This document shows, piece after piece, positions 34,152 to 46,612 of a stretch of DNA of 64,000 bases. The DNA is from Brachionus plicatilis. Lineage: Eukaryota; Rotifera; Eurotatoria; Ploima; Brachionidae. Position 1 is the stretch's first letter, and each line of letters begins with the position of its first letter. The stretch covers positions 310,001 through 374,000 of the forward strand of contig QEOQ01000141.1 in assembly GCA_010279815.1 (NCBI GenBank), in the 5' to 3' direction. The notes beneath the pieces are model-generated. The model saw nothing but the letters and a program-made list of their open reading frames with translations, was not told the DNA's origin and ran no database searches. The position numbers and the translations under genes are program-made.

Positions 34152-37100
34152 AATTTAACCTTTTTGTTGATTCAATGCCTTTTATATTCTATTTTTTAGT
34201 CTTTTTACATTTAATACAAAATATGTTTTAGTTTTATTTTTTATTTTTTACAAAATCTAATAATCATGATTGTAATTTTAATTTTAAAAATATATTTTTT
34301 TAGTTTCCATAATGTAATTATTATAGGATTTTAATAAATTATTAAAGATCAAAATATATTTTATATTTAACTTTCAATTTACTTTTACCGATTCCTGAAA
34401 GTTACCATTAAACATTGAATGCTAAATTAATTTTATTTTTTACAGCTTAACTAATAAACAGTCAAATAGAAAAAGAAAAAGCTTTTTAAAAATCCACTTA
34501 TTCTCCGAAATTCAAAATATGATATTTAAATGTTAAAATTTAAAGCTGATGCTTTAATATCTGGATTCAAATTATTACCTTTGTAATTTTTCCTTTAAAT
34601 TAAAGTGTTTTTTATTTTTTGGACTTAAAAAATAAATAAAAAAAAGCTAAATTTTTGTCTGTCAAAATTCTAAAGATCTAATTTATAAAATAATTTCAAT
34701 TTTTTGGTTTCAATCTAAAATTTTGTTCTTTTGAAAAATTTTATAAATTTCGGTTAAATATTATTTTCCAGTTCTCTTTTTAATTATATTCTATTTAAGA
34801 AATTTATATTTATAAATAATAATTAAAAAATTAAATTGCATTTTTTTTGCTTACATTTAGGTAAATTTGGTTGTACTTCTTTACCATACAAGATCAAGAA
34901 TCCTATCATCTTATTTACACTAATTATTGTATTTTTTAGTTAAAGGAAGAAAAAATTATACTTAATATTATTAAGCTCTAAAAATGCAAGCAAGATTGTG
35001 TTATTGTTACTCATTCGATTCAATTAAAAATTAATTCTATCTTGTTGGTATATTTTTACAGTTTAAGTATTATTAAATAGATCTCTTAGTTCCTCGCATG
35101 CTTTATCATTTCATCTAATCGGATTTACCTTATTTCTTATTTTACCTAATTTTTCCACATTACCCTTAAAAAAATGGTACATGAAAAAATAAAATCTTGA
35201 ATTCAAATTAAAAATAGTACTCTTCAATCATGGTTTAATTTAATTATACAATTAAATTTTTTGTTTAACGAAACATGATTTTTATTCTTCCATTTTTTCA
35301 TTAAAGAATCATCTAAGCCTTAAATTTCGAGACTCACTCAGTTTAAGACTCTTTACGCTTTGAGTGTTTGATTTGACTATAAATTAAATTTTTTCGTATC
35401 TAATCAAATTGGGTTAGAATTTTTCTTTCTTTTCAAATTAATAACATGGTTTTACTTGATTATTTTAATTTATAAATTATTTTTGTAACTTGCCAAGTCG
35501 CTTTTACTTTTCATAATCTATTTGCTTTAAAAAAAATATTTGAATCTTATCTATGATTGATTGATACAACAAAATGCAAAATGATTTTTTTAACTTCAAA
35601 AATATGCTTATTTTTGTAAACAAGACCCCGTTGGTAAATACCTTCCACTTATTTTGATAATCGAGATTGATTAAGCTTGGCTTTTGCATATTTTTAGATA
35701 TTTTTCAAGGTCTAGAAATCGTCTATATAAACACTTAATATTTTTGTTTTAGCTTTGTCTGAAATTTTCATTCAAATTATTTTAAATATCTTGAAACTAA
35801 TTAAATAAGTCAGGTGAATATATTTAAGACCTTGCCTCAGAGTTGTATCATTATTCTAGCCTATGTAATTAATCAAGGTAGAAGTTTTCAGCTCATTGAG
35901 CGCGCTTTAAGTCTTATTTTTTGTTCGATTTAGCAAAATAATTTTTAGTTCGAAGTTTTTTGGAAAAATATGAAAAATTTTAGACAATATTTTCATTAAC
36001 AACAATCCTTGATATCTGTTTTTTCGTAGAAAATTTATTTCAAAAATCAACTAAAGTTCGTATATTGTTTTTTCAATTATAGTTATTATAACCTATAGAA
36101 AAATGATTGCGTAATTTTCTTAATCCTATTCTAACAAGTTAAAAATTCGACAATGAGCAAAAAATTTTTAGACCAAAAATTACAATAAAAATCAAATTTG
36201 AGTATTTTTTAAGGAACATATTTAAGGTCATCCAAGATAAATCAACCATGTCAGAATGTTTTTTCATCGATTTTATTTAGTTTTTTTGTTAGTTAGCTAA
36301 TTTTGAAATAAATAAGGCATATCAAAATAAATTATAAATTAGACATTTAAAAAACGTGGTTTTAAGCTTGAAATATTCTTAGTTGAATTATTTTACATTA
36401 AAAAATCTTCGATTTCTATAGAGAAACTAAAATTATTTCTAGATTCGAAGACTCTACATCTGCTTTCAAGAGTATATTTTTATCTTTTAATGGAACAATT
36501 TGCTAATCATATTACGTCATTTAAGAGATTCTAGTCGATATCAAATTTCTTAAGATAGGCACTTGTCAAAGCTTATAACCTCATTTTATTTGTCCGATTT
36601 CAATTTCACAAGGTAATTTAATTTAAAACAAAACTTTTACAATTTTTAGAATTTATTTGATAAGACTTCTTATTTAAATATTTAATTAAAAAAAATGATG
36701 AGCTAACTACTTGCATTCAAGAGCACGTATTTTTTCTACTAGACAATAAATTTAAATCAAGGATTTTAGAATCAAAAAATTTTTATAATTTTTTTGAAGT
36801 CTTTATATTTTAAGCTAGGAGTTATCATTGACTAGCATATGCCTAGGAGGCTCCAAGCATATAATTAACCTTCGCTAGAAAGAATTTTCCATCTTAGCTA
36901 AATGGTCTATGAACTGAGAATAGTTTTTTTTTTTACTTGGAAATAATATTTGTTATTTTTAAAAATGAGAGAAATAAATGGGCCTCAATTATTTTAGGAT
37001 CAAAATATTAGTAAATTAAAAATTACGAATTAAATTTCTGAAAATTAATTTAGAAAAATCACGTAATCTAAACATATTACGAATAGGTTTATTTTAGCTT

Positions 37101-37628
37101 TGTTTTTTTTTGTTAAATATTTATTTTACAAAAATTTGAAGGACTTAATAAGGCTTTTAAAAAAATGCCGCTAGCCCGCATTTTTAGCTGCGAACAAGTT
37201 ACGCAAGTTTTTCAAGAACCTGTTTGCTGCTAGATGCTCAGATAAATTCAACATACTCTTTTGTTATTAAAATTCCACTATTTGCAGCATAAAAACTTGA
37301 AGAGTTTTTGTAAAAATTCACATGAATAAGCAATTTAAGCCCAGGCAGCCTTTCTAAATTTAAAACTTATGTTTCAATAGTTTGAGTAAAAGCCTAAAAA
37401 ATTTCTCACATAGTCATGTATAATAGTTTTTAAATTCCAACTTTAATTGATAATTAAGTCAATTAGATTTTCGGAGTCCTATTTTAGCAACGTTGTTTTC
37501 CTCTTAAGCCCTGTTGCACCTTGTGTCTATAAAACCGAGCTCATCTAAAATCAAAAAAGAAAAGATAGATGATATAATTTTTTGTTGTGAAAATTTTTTA
37601 GATTGTATGCTTTTGAGTGGTAAATAGA
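34152..37628. other. Intergenic interval between spectrin and the glutamate transporter
   Basis: The spectrin 3'UTR with AATAAA at 34333-34338 occupies the first part. The end is the upstream region of the SLC1 gene, including an acceptor-like AG at 37600-37601 that could mark a spliced 5'UTR. No gene or clear repeat seen in the roughly 3 kb between. Confidence 0.65.
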
Positions 37629-39864
37629 ATGACCGAGCTTGGCCAAGAGATAAAAGAACAAATTCCTTTGACATTGAATAATGAAGCTGACGTGGTACTA
37701 ACACCAGTCAAAAATATCAAAGCTGTTTTCAAGGAACAATTAAAAGAAAACGTTCTTTTTTTAGCCACGATTGCCGGCGTGGTCCTTGGCATCACACTCG
37801 GCTTTATACTGAGGCAATTCTTCACTTTTAATGACAATCAAATAGCCTACTTTGGATTTTTTGGTCAACTTTTTTTAAGAATGCTTAAGTTTTTGATTTT
37901 GCCTTTGATTGCCACAAGTTTAATCAGTGGCATCGCTGGTCTAGGCTCAAATTCTGCCGGAAAAATAGCAGCTCGAGCACTAACCTATTATTTTTCCACA
38001 ACTATGACTGCTGTCGTAATGGGAATCATTTTGGTGGTGATCATTCAGCCGGGCTCTGGCAAGTCATCTGATGTTAATCAAAGTTTTAAACTACCAATTG
38101 ACACTAGCAAATATGTTACTACTCATGACACCTTGCTGGATTTGGTTAGAAATCTTTTTCCAGACAACATAATCGAAATGGCTTTTAGAGAATATGAGAC
38201 AACATTTCAACAAGAATACAAATATCATTTACTCTATTCAAATGGAACTAATAGAACTCTGAGATTCCTGCCTTCGGGCTTAACTAATTCTAGCGAGTTG
38301 ACCATCATTAAAGAGTTCGATTTTTATAAAGCTGTTGGTGGCAGTCGAAGAAGCTTGAATGTACTTGGTATAATTGTATTTTGTTTTGTTTTTGGTGGCG
38401 TTGTGGCTTCGATGGGAAAAGAAGGCGAGATTTTGGTGAAAATTTTCGAAGCCTTGAACAATTGTAGTGTTAAAATGATTAAACTAGTCATGATGTAAAT
38501 TAACTTAAAAACGATTAATTGTTGCATTAATATATTTTTTTAAGAATCTCTCCATTGGGTATATTTTCATTGATTGTGGCAACTGTCATTGAAATGAGGG
38601 ATCCGTCTCAAGTATTTGCCAGAATTTCTATGTACATGGTAACTGTTATACTCGGACTTGCAATACATGGTTTTTATCAATATTTTTGTTTTGTTTTTTT
38701 TTTTCTAAAATTATTTTAGCTTTTGTTATTTTGCCTACACTTTATGTTGTTGTGACTAGAAAAAATGTTTTCAAATTCGCCAAGAATATGTTCGATGCTC
38801 TCTTTATTGCAGTTGCCACAGCCTCAAGGTAAATTGATGTTGTTACAAAACTAAGAAAAATTCAACTAAAATATTTTAAGTCATAGACAACAAAAAAAAA
38901 ACACTCATTGATTCAAGCGGTTTTGTTTTAACCCTAACTTTTTTAGTTTAACTTGAAAAATATTCTGGCTTTTAAAGTCTTCTTAATCAGGGGTTCTGGA
39001 ATAATTAGATATTAGCTCTGATTGTTAACTTTATAAATAGCCAAATAATAGATAAATAGATTGTCAAAGATTACGTGGTTTTTCTTGTCTACTTCTATTG
39101 ATTCTTTAATTTAGACTAATTAGATATTTTAATAACAAAACATAAATGGACTAATTTATTAAAAATTAAATGTGAGTTAAATTATAATAATTTTATTAAA
39201 GCACTGCTGCTCTGCCGACTACATTCGAGTGCATCGAAGAGAAAAACAAAATAAATCGTCTCATCTCAAGATTTGTTCTTCCAGTCGGAGCTACGAGTAT
39301 TTTTAAATAAATTTAAAAAAAAAATTAGACAAACAATTTATTAAATTAGTCAACATGGATGGAACTGCTTTGTATGAAGCAGTTGCAGTAATTTTTATTG
39401 CTCAATTAAATGATCGAAAACTTGAATTCATCGATTTGGTTGTTACTAGGTATTTAATTTTTTCTGATTCTTTTTGAGCATGGTAAATTATCTTTGAGTT
39501 TAGTCTCACGGCCACATTAGCTGCTATAGGTGCTGCATCTGTACCATCTGCAGGTTTGGTCACTATGCTTATTGTTTTGGGAGCATTGAATTTGCCAACT
39601 CATCAAATATCTCTAATTTATACAGTTGACTGGTTTTTGTAAGTTTTCACTTAAAAGTTTCTTTGAATTTAATGCAATTTTTTCAGAGACCGTTTGCGTA
39701 CAACTGTTAATGTTTGGGGTGATAGTGTTGGTGCAGGCATTATTGACCATTTGAGTAGAAAAGAAATAGAGGCTATTGAAATGGAACACAGGAAACATGA
39801 TGAAAATAACGAGTTAAATCAAAATCAAGAATCTGCTTTTGATGCAAAATCAAATCAAGTTTAG
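37629..39864 (+). CDS. SLC1A: Excitatory amino acid (glutamate/aspartate) transporter, SLC1 family
   Basis: Seven exons: 37629-38494, 38545-38669, 38720-38828, 39202-39296, 39350-39449, 39504-39638, 39687-39864; 1608 nt, 535 aa, the usual EAAT length. A plasma-membrane transporter taking up glutamate/aspartate with Na+/H+ and countering K+, clearing transmitter at synapses. Visible: the cytosolic N-terminus, early membrane helices ([20 protein letters not shown]), a large extracellular loop with sequons N205-G-T and N208-R-T, and the signature [10 protein letters not shown] (from about 400) in the TM7 substrate/Na+ region. HP2 carries [15 protein letters not shown]8 reads [17 protein letters not shown]. 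The Arg of DRLRT (R481) is what separates acidic amino acid carriers from ASCT-type neutral carriers, which lack it. The start is the first in-frame ATG after a possible 5'UTR acceptor. AATAAA at 40049-40054. Confidence 0.95.
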
Positions 39865-41081
39865 GACCAAAAAAAAAAAATTTAAATTTTGTTTTTATCT
39901 TCGGCATTAAATTAGTATTATTTAAAAAAATTTAATTGCATAATTAAGATTTTAATTTTGCTTATTTTCTAAATTGATCACTTGGCTTAGTTTACAGTTT
40001 TAGAAATCATATTATAAACTTGTAATGTATGTTTTGTTTGAGATTTTTAATAAAATTTTACAGATGTTTTTTTTCTCCTGTTACCAAATAAAAAAATCAA
40101 TTCTAAAGTACCATTCATAATATTCTTCATTATAAGTTAATTATTCACATTAAAAATAATTTTCAACACAATTAGTAAAAATAAAGTGTACCAACAAAAT
40201 TTCTGAATTGATAAAAATCCGACCAAATTTTAATTTAACTTTTAAGATTATCTATTTTTAAAAATAAAGATGAAAAAGGGTAAGTGTGAATAATGAAAAT
40301 GGTGTTGACGTTAAACAAAAGAATTTACGAATATAGAAGTTTTATTCTATCTAGAAACTTTAAGCAGGTATCTTTCTAATTCTTAACATTTCGAGTAAAA
40401 TATCTAAATATATAAATTAATTCAAAGGAACGTATAAAAAAGAATTTTGACATCAAAAATCAATCAGTGATCTTTTTAAAACCAATAAAAAAATTTTATT
40501 ATTGTAATATAAAAATTTAATGAAATCCTAAAAAAAAGTTAATAATTAAAGAATATAAAAAACATTATTTTGCAGTTATTATTTTAAAAATCTCATTTCG
40601 AATACTTATTGGTGAATCATTTGCCCATGCCGAAATGAATAATGAGTGTGCTGAAAAGTTTTATCGCTATGCTTAAACAACAATCTCATTTTAATTCTAT
40701 TTTATTTTCAGTAACCAAAAATTTTTTGAAAAAGGTATTGATTAAAATATTGCTTTCCAATTCTTAATCAATTGTTGACTTTTTATTCAAAAAAATTTAT
40801 TTTTTAATCAAGAAAATATTTGAGAAAAAATTAGATCATCGAATTTTTTTCAATAAAGTAACTAGGGAATAAATATTAAATCAAAAAGATTTTAAACAAT
40901 TTGGTATTTAATTTAAAAGACAGTATTTAATTTCTTTAAATATCAAAATCTGAACTTTCCCTAAGTAAACTTGGTTTTGAATCTAAATATCAAATTTTTA
41001 AAAATTAAAATAAAATCTAATCTTTTTAAAATAAAAACAGATCAAAATATTTTTAGTAATAAACTAAATGAAAAAAGCGCT
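39865..41081. other. Short intergenic interval before NEMP1
   Basis: Holds the transporter 3'UTR (poly(A) hexamer 40049-40054) and the NEMP1 upstream region. No gene or repeat recognised. Confidence 0.6.
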
Positions 41082-41085
41082 ATGA
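41068..41085 (+). promoter_or_regulatory. Five-codon upstream ORF overlapping the NEMP1 start
   Basis: ATG at 41068 opens a five-codon frame (MKKAL) whose TGA (41083-41085) overlaps the NEMP1 ATG at 41082 by two bases. The overlap could dampen or couple initiation at the main start. Whether it lies on the mRNA depends on the unmapped transcription start. Confidence 0.3.
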
Positions 41086-42723
41086 AACTAGCCGAATCAA
41101 AGATATGGTCGTTAGTTGCCATATTATTTTGTTCAAGTTAGTTCAATTCTTCATTAATTAGCTTTTTTAAATTAATTAGAAGTTTAATTTAGTTTTAGAG
41201 AATGTTTTATCCAATCCTCAAATTGAATATCTTGGTATGGATAAACGAAAATTTGCTGATTCTGTATCCCAAAGCCTAATTATATCCATTCGGCCTCATA
41301 AAAAAACTTTTTCCAAAATTTGGTCAACTGCACAAGTAAAAATCAAGATCAGCTTATCGAAAATTTTTATTTTTTTTCTCAAAGTTGGTAATCAAATCGG
41401 AAAAAACATGCAAAATATATGAAGATTTCAATTTGACTTCATTGTCGAATTCAGAAAACAAATTCCCGGTGTAAATAAATATCTTACACAAAACTAGCTA
41501 AAATTTTAATTTCTTACTTAGATTGAGCACAATTTTATCAAAATTAAAATCATTTCAAGAATCAAGTGAATACTCATGCCAATATGTTTTCTATTTGCCA
41601 ATGTTCAAAAATTATTCAGCAAAAATAGAAATTGATGGTCCTTTGGAAGTTGAATATTTGTTCACTTGTAAAACTTTTCAAAAAGGACTTATTTTTTAGA
41701 AAATTAACTTTTATTTTAGACATTGATATCAAATTGGTTACTTTTTGTTTGCTCGGCGTTCTTTTATTCTATACATCGAGCAAACTTAGCCGGTAAGTTA
41801 TTTTTTTGAATAAAAACAAACAAATTTTTATTTTATAATTTTTTTTAAGAAATGAAGTTTTTCAATATTTTTCAGGGATGTCACTTGGAATAGTTGGCTC
41901 ACTCATACTCCTGTTAATTATTATTATCAGATTTATTCCAAGAGTAAAATTTTTGAAACTTAAAATAAAAATTTAATTTAATTCTTTTTGAATAGAAAAA
42001 AATTGCTACAATGGCTTTTTTGACAGGCTCTTCTTTTTTTTTGTATCTAGTTCGATGGGTTTACTTCAATTTTAAAAATTTAACAGAATCTTTTCAATTG
42101 TACATATTGCTATATTTGTTTACTGCTGGAGTCATATCAGCTGCCTATTGTTATTATAGAGGGCCCGTTAAAAATGAACGCGGAATTAACATTATAAACC
42201 TTATACTCAAATTCTTATCTATGATATTGATATATTTGGGAGCTTCGAACAATCAATTTTCGATTTCGCTAATAATTTCATTTTTAATTGTGAATTTTGT
42301 TTATAAATGTAGATATTTTAAAAATTTTGCCCTTATCAATCAAATAAAGTAAGCTTTGTTTAATATATAATTTAAATAATTCTTTTTGATTTATTTTTAA
42401 AAGATTTAAATATTTTCCGGAAAAAAGACGGCTTTTAACTCAAGATGAGTTTATTAGACAAGGAGAAGAGTATACAATAAAGGCTTTGAATGAACTGAGA
42501 GATTTTTGTAGAAGCCCAGAATGCGATGCTTGGAAAACAATTAGAAAGATAAGTCAACCTGGCAAGTAAGTTCGGACAAGGTTTTTAGGAATAATTGTAT
42601 TTTATTCTAATTTTAAGATTTTCTAACTTTATTGAAGACACAAGCTATCACTTAAGTGACGAAGAAATAATTGAATATGAAAGCTATTCGATAAGCAATG
42701 ATTTGATTGATGATGATGATTAA
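41082..42723 (+). CDS. NEMP1: Nuclear envelope integral membrane protein (NEMP1/TMEM194 family)
   Basis: Nine exons: 41082-41136, 41199-41335, 41385-41470, 41522-41667, 41720-41792, 41850-41943, 41996-42348, 42404-42565, 42618-42723; 1212 nt, 403 aa, all phases consistent. NEMP proteins span the inner nuclear membrane, support nuclear envelope stiffness and are important for animal fertility. Visible: an N-terminal signal-like helix (IWSLVAILFCS, 1-18), a lumenal domain with scattered Cys, and about five hydrophobic helices from LVTFCLLGVLLFY on. Family-typical motifs include YFSGMSLGIVGSLILLL and VKNERGINIINLILKFLS. The conserved nucleoplasmic segment contains LLTQDEFIRQGE, ALNELRDFCRSPECDAWKTI and FSNFIEDTSYHLSDEE. 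It ends in an acidic DDDD tail. AATAAA at 42775-42780. Introns are 49-63 nt. The start choice rests on the signal-like N-terminus; see the overlapping uORF. Confidence 0.9.
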
Positions 42724-44245
42724 AACTTATCTTTTAATCGGGATTTGCCTGTATCATATTTTTTTAATGGTCAAAATAAATTAAAAAATTGTCAAAAAAA
42801 TAAAAATTATTTTTAGAAAAATAGCGCTTAATTTAAATATGTTTGATTTTATCGAAAAAATTCTTAACATTAAAGTGAATATTTAGGATTTTTGACTAAA
42901 AGGGAGTTCAAATTCGAAAGGGAGTTAAAATTTTCAACTAAAAATTCAACTTACAAAATTTCACAATTAATATTATTAAATTAATTTTCAATTTTTGAAA
43001 AAAAATTCGATTTAATTTTTCTATTTTATAATCAGATTGTTTTTTCATATTCGAGAAAAATCAATTCCTTCATAAAAAAATAATTGAATACGAAAATAAA
43101 AGCTTCATCACTCATTGTTTTTATAAACTTTAAAAAAAAAAAATTTTGTTAACAATAGAAAGGCTTTAAGTGATTTAAAAAAGAAATGAAGGTTTTTATT
43201 CAAGGTAATAAAATGTACAACAAAGCTTGTTGCATCTTTTTTTTTGAAAATTTTGTTTTTTTGATTTTAATAAAAAGAAAAATAGGACATGAGATATTCA
43301 TTGCTGAAAAAATTTTTTGTCAAGTTCGCATAATGGTTAATAAAATGCTTTTTAAATATTTCAATAAGGAATTCAGAAAGATTTTAGGAGCATAATCTTC
43401 TAATATATAATATAAGAATTTAATGTAATTAAAACCGGATTTTTTTACAAGCTTTTTTAGCTTATCATATGAGTCTAAATGTTTGAGATTAAAACTTTTA
43501 GTCCCCATTTATTTGATTAATTATTTCATGCATTAAAAGAAAAATTCAAACATGATGAAAATCACAAACTATTAAGCATAAAAAACAAACACAATAATTT
43601 TAATAACTTTAATAAATGTTATAATATTTTTTATTTTAATATTCTTGATCCAAATTTTAGTGTTAGCAAACGAAGCGGTGGTTGTTTTGGAGGTGTCATC
43701 TTCAAATGGCTTAAATCTACTTTACTATAAAAATAGTTCACAAAACTAATATTTATCTAGTTGTAACTAATTTTGTCTCAATTTGGTCAAATCAAAAATA
43801 TTCTTAAGCTAAAAGAAATAACTTTGCCAATACGGCAGTCACTCTGTTTCCCAACACTACTCCATTTCCCAAATTTTTTATTTAAAGAAAAAGAAAATTT
43901 TTATCTTTTTTTTTAATTTTTATTTAAGTTTTTTTAAAGAGATTTAGTTCATCACGTATTTTTCTAATTTCAATTTTTTTAAAAGTTTTAAATGTTCATT
44001 ACGAGTCTTAAATTGCCTTTATTAATGACTCTATTTATCAAAACTTTGAAAAAGTATTAAGCATCAAAAAATAAATCAAACAATTTATTGCAAAAATTTT
44101 AATTGATTAAAATAAGCTGTAAAATTAATTGAATATACAATTTATTTCGAAATTTTCAAATTTGGTAAAAACCCGGATATCTTACCGAAACCAATTCTTA
44201 ACAAAAAAAAAGTAAAAAAAAGTATTCTTTGAAAAACAAATTAGC
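42724..44245. other. Convergent intergenic interval NEMP1 / UNG copy 1
   Basis: NEMP1 ends from the left and the first UNG ends from the right. AT-rich, no gene supported. The frames at 43186-43395 (+) and 43320-43508 (-) overlap on opposite strands and show no family features. Confidence 0.6.
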
Positions 44246-45609
44246 TTAAACTAAATTCCAATCAACTGGTTCTTTTCCAATCGATTTCAAATATAAGTTT
44301 GCTTGCGAAAAGCATCTACATCCGTAAAAACGCGTAACTGAAAATGGTGACGGATGCGCGCTTTTCAAAACTTTATGCTTTTTTTTGTCAATCAAACCTT
44401 CTTTCTTTTGTGCAAAATTTCCCCATAAAATGAAAACGCATCCATCATTCTTTTCTGAAATTAATGTTATAACTTTATCAGTAAAAATGTCCCATCCGAA
44501 TTTTGAATGTGAGCCGGCTTTGTGAGCCCTTAGCAAACGAATTTTTATAAAAATTCAAAATTTCAAGACTAAAACTTACTCAACAGTCAAAAACGCATTT
44601 AGCAAAAAAACGCCTCTCTCTGCCCATTTTTGCAAGCATCCACCATTTTTTTCATCCCGTTTAAAATCGGGTAAATCATTCTTTAGTTCAGTGAATATGT
44701 TTCTCAACGATGGTGGCAACCTTTTACCAACAGGTACACTAAAAGACAACCCATGAGCCTGACCATCATCATGATAAGGATCTTGACCGATAATTACTAT
44801 TTTAATCTAATTTAAAATTTCTTTAATTTCAAAATAAAAAAAAATAAAATTAAAAATACATTTTTCAGCTGAGTAGTGTTTAAAGCATTAAATACAAGTT
44901 CTTTAGGAGGCCTATTGATTCCTTTTTCATAGCCTGGTTTTATTTTATTATTTATTTCAATGAAATAAGGTTTTTTAAACTCGTCTTTAAGAATTTGCTT
45001 CCATTCTGGATCATTTAAAAAATTCTCGACCCTAAAATCTCCACCAGCTTCTGTCACAGGTTCCTCTATTTTTGGTACACTTTGGATAGGTGTTGATTTT
45101 GTTTCCAGTGGTTTAAAGCAAAGTTTTCCTTGCTTAAGTTTGCTTTGCTTTTGTATTGATGAATGGACTAATTCTTGCACAGATTTGATTGAGTTTTCAG
45201 TTTTTGGAGTATCATTTTTAATTTCTATATTTTCTTTGTCCTTTTGAGCTGAATTTTTGAACTCGATTAAATCAGTATTTTTTTTTGGTGAGTTTTTTGG
45301 TTCATTCTCTAGGATTTCTTTATTAGCTGAATATTTTTCTGTTGATTCTTTTATTGGACTAGTAATTTTTATGTCTAAGTCCAAAGATTTTTTTTTCTTT
45401 TCATTTTCAAATTTAAAAAAAAGGCCATCTTCGTTATCTTCTTCTAATTTACGTTTTATTTGATTGCTTTTGGACGGAGTTTCGATTTTAGCCATCTTGT
45501 TATATTTTTGAAAAAATTTTTTGCATTCACTTGAAAATGGTTTTGAAAAATGGCCAAGAATTGAAACATAATTTGAATGCTTTTTAAAATGTGTTTTTAA
45601 GAAAAGCAT
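44246..45609 (-). CDS. UNG: Uracil-DNA glycosylase, copy 1 (long N-terminus)
   Basis: Exons in transcript order: 44860-45609, 44580-44806, 44246-44528; 419 aa from ATG 45609. Family-1 UDG removes uracil from DNA to start base excision repair. Motifs: [18 protein letters not shown] with catalytic D259 and Y261, LLNAFLTV with uracil-binding N320, and HPSP with catalytic H384. After HPSP the residue that normally is the intercalating Leu is Phe (F388). The first 200 residues are Lys/Glu/Ser-rich with basic patches ([14 protein letters not shown]) and look disordered, as in nuclear UNG2. A second in-frame ATG at 45495 ([10 protein letters not shown]) follows a 38-residue Lys/Phe/His-rich segment; the long form might be mitochondrial and the short form nuclear. 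Its paralogue lies 2.9 kb upstream on the same strand. Confidence 0.93.
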
Positions 45610-45895
45610 CGCGTTTTTTTATAATAGTGCTAATAAAAATCAATTTTTTTAAAAATTCAAAAATTTGAGCAAAAATATTTTTTTTAATTGTTGCAGTCGT
45701 GAAAGAAATGTCAAGTAATCAATTTTGGCTATTGCTATTATTTTTATCTTTGATAAAAATGAACATCTTATTTTATTTTTAAAAAATCTCCGTTTTTTAT
45801 TTTCTACTTAAGACATTTTTTATTTTTATAAAGAATTTTTTAACTGTTTAAATAATTTTCAAAAGTAAATTATATTTTATTCAAGATTAAGCAAA

Positions 45896-45997
45896 ATGGC
45901 TTACAATCATGGCCATTCACAAAGTATTTTCGATCACATCACATTCATAATTTTTCACATGTTTTTATTTTCTTTCACGTATTTTCATGATTTTTAA
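45896..45997 (+). CDS. Possible small ORF, 33 aa, hydrophobic and His-rich
   Basis: ATG 45896, TAA 45995-45997. The context (AAA before ATG, G after) is favourable for initiation. The peptide starts MAYNHGHSQ and then has a Phe/Ile/His-rich hydrophobic stretch (FIIFHMFLFSFTYF) that could span a membrane. No family recognised. It lies in a spacer between genes on the other strand and may be chance. Confidence 0.2.
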   Translation: MAYNHGHSQSIFDHITFIIFHMFLFSFTYFHDF

Positions 45998-46223
45998 GAA
46001 CAACAAATTAGAAATTTAAAAACATATTTGATTTCACTTAAAAAATATCGTCAAATAGTAAAGAAACACATTTTAAAGTGTATTTCTCAGATTTTGAAAA
46101 ATAAATATTCGAATTATTTTTTTTTTATTAAGAATATATTAAGGCCATTTAAGGCCTAAAAATAGAAGTTGATTTTTTTTAAAACTGATATTACGAAAGA
46201 CGAATTATACCTCAAAATACACA

Positions 46224-46330
46224 ACAGTATTCCCTTGTTCAATATTGCAGCCTCATAAACCGAAAAAAAGCTTAGGCACATGCAACAAACACTATCTCGC
46301 CCATGTTAAAACATTCTTAACTTGCACCAC
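46224..46330 (+). repeat. Diverged MITE-family copy
   Basis: ACAGTATTCCCTTGTTCAAT at its start resembles the CCGTATTCCCTCGTTCGAT end of the MITE at 61880. CCCATGTTAAAACATTCTTA matches CCCATGCTAAAACATTTTTG of the copy near 1068. It runs directly into the inverted-repeat structure that follows. Confidence 0.5.
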
Positions 46331-46612
46331 ATGCTCTAAATATTTGTTTTAAGCCTTGATTCTGCATTAAAAAAAACATCTTTTAAGTTTAATGTGGCAT
46401 TATGGCTTGAGACTTTTGTGAAAATAATAAACATTATTTGAATTTTACATTTGATGCAGCGCTATAATTTTAATTCAAAGAAAAAAAAGAAAACTGATTA
46501 TTTATTTTTAATTTTTGGAAAAGACCTCAGCCCTTGATAATGCATTTAACTTTAACTTTAAAAACTTGATTTTAATGCGGACTCAAGGCTTAAAACAAAT
46601 ATTTAGAGCATG
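46330..46612. repeat. Inverted repeat with 43-bp arms
   Basis: 46330-46372 and 46570-46612 are reverse complements with two mismatches; the arm core is CTCTAAATATTTGTTTTAAG. The 197-nt loop contains AATGTGGCATTAT and TTTGATGCAGCGC, also seen in the inverted-repeat region at 1206-1471. The transcript could fold into a long hairpin. Likely a non-autonomous element. Confidence 0.65.
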
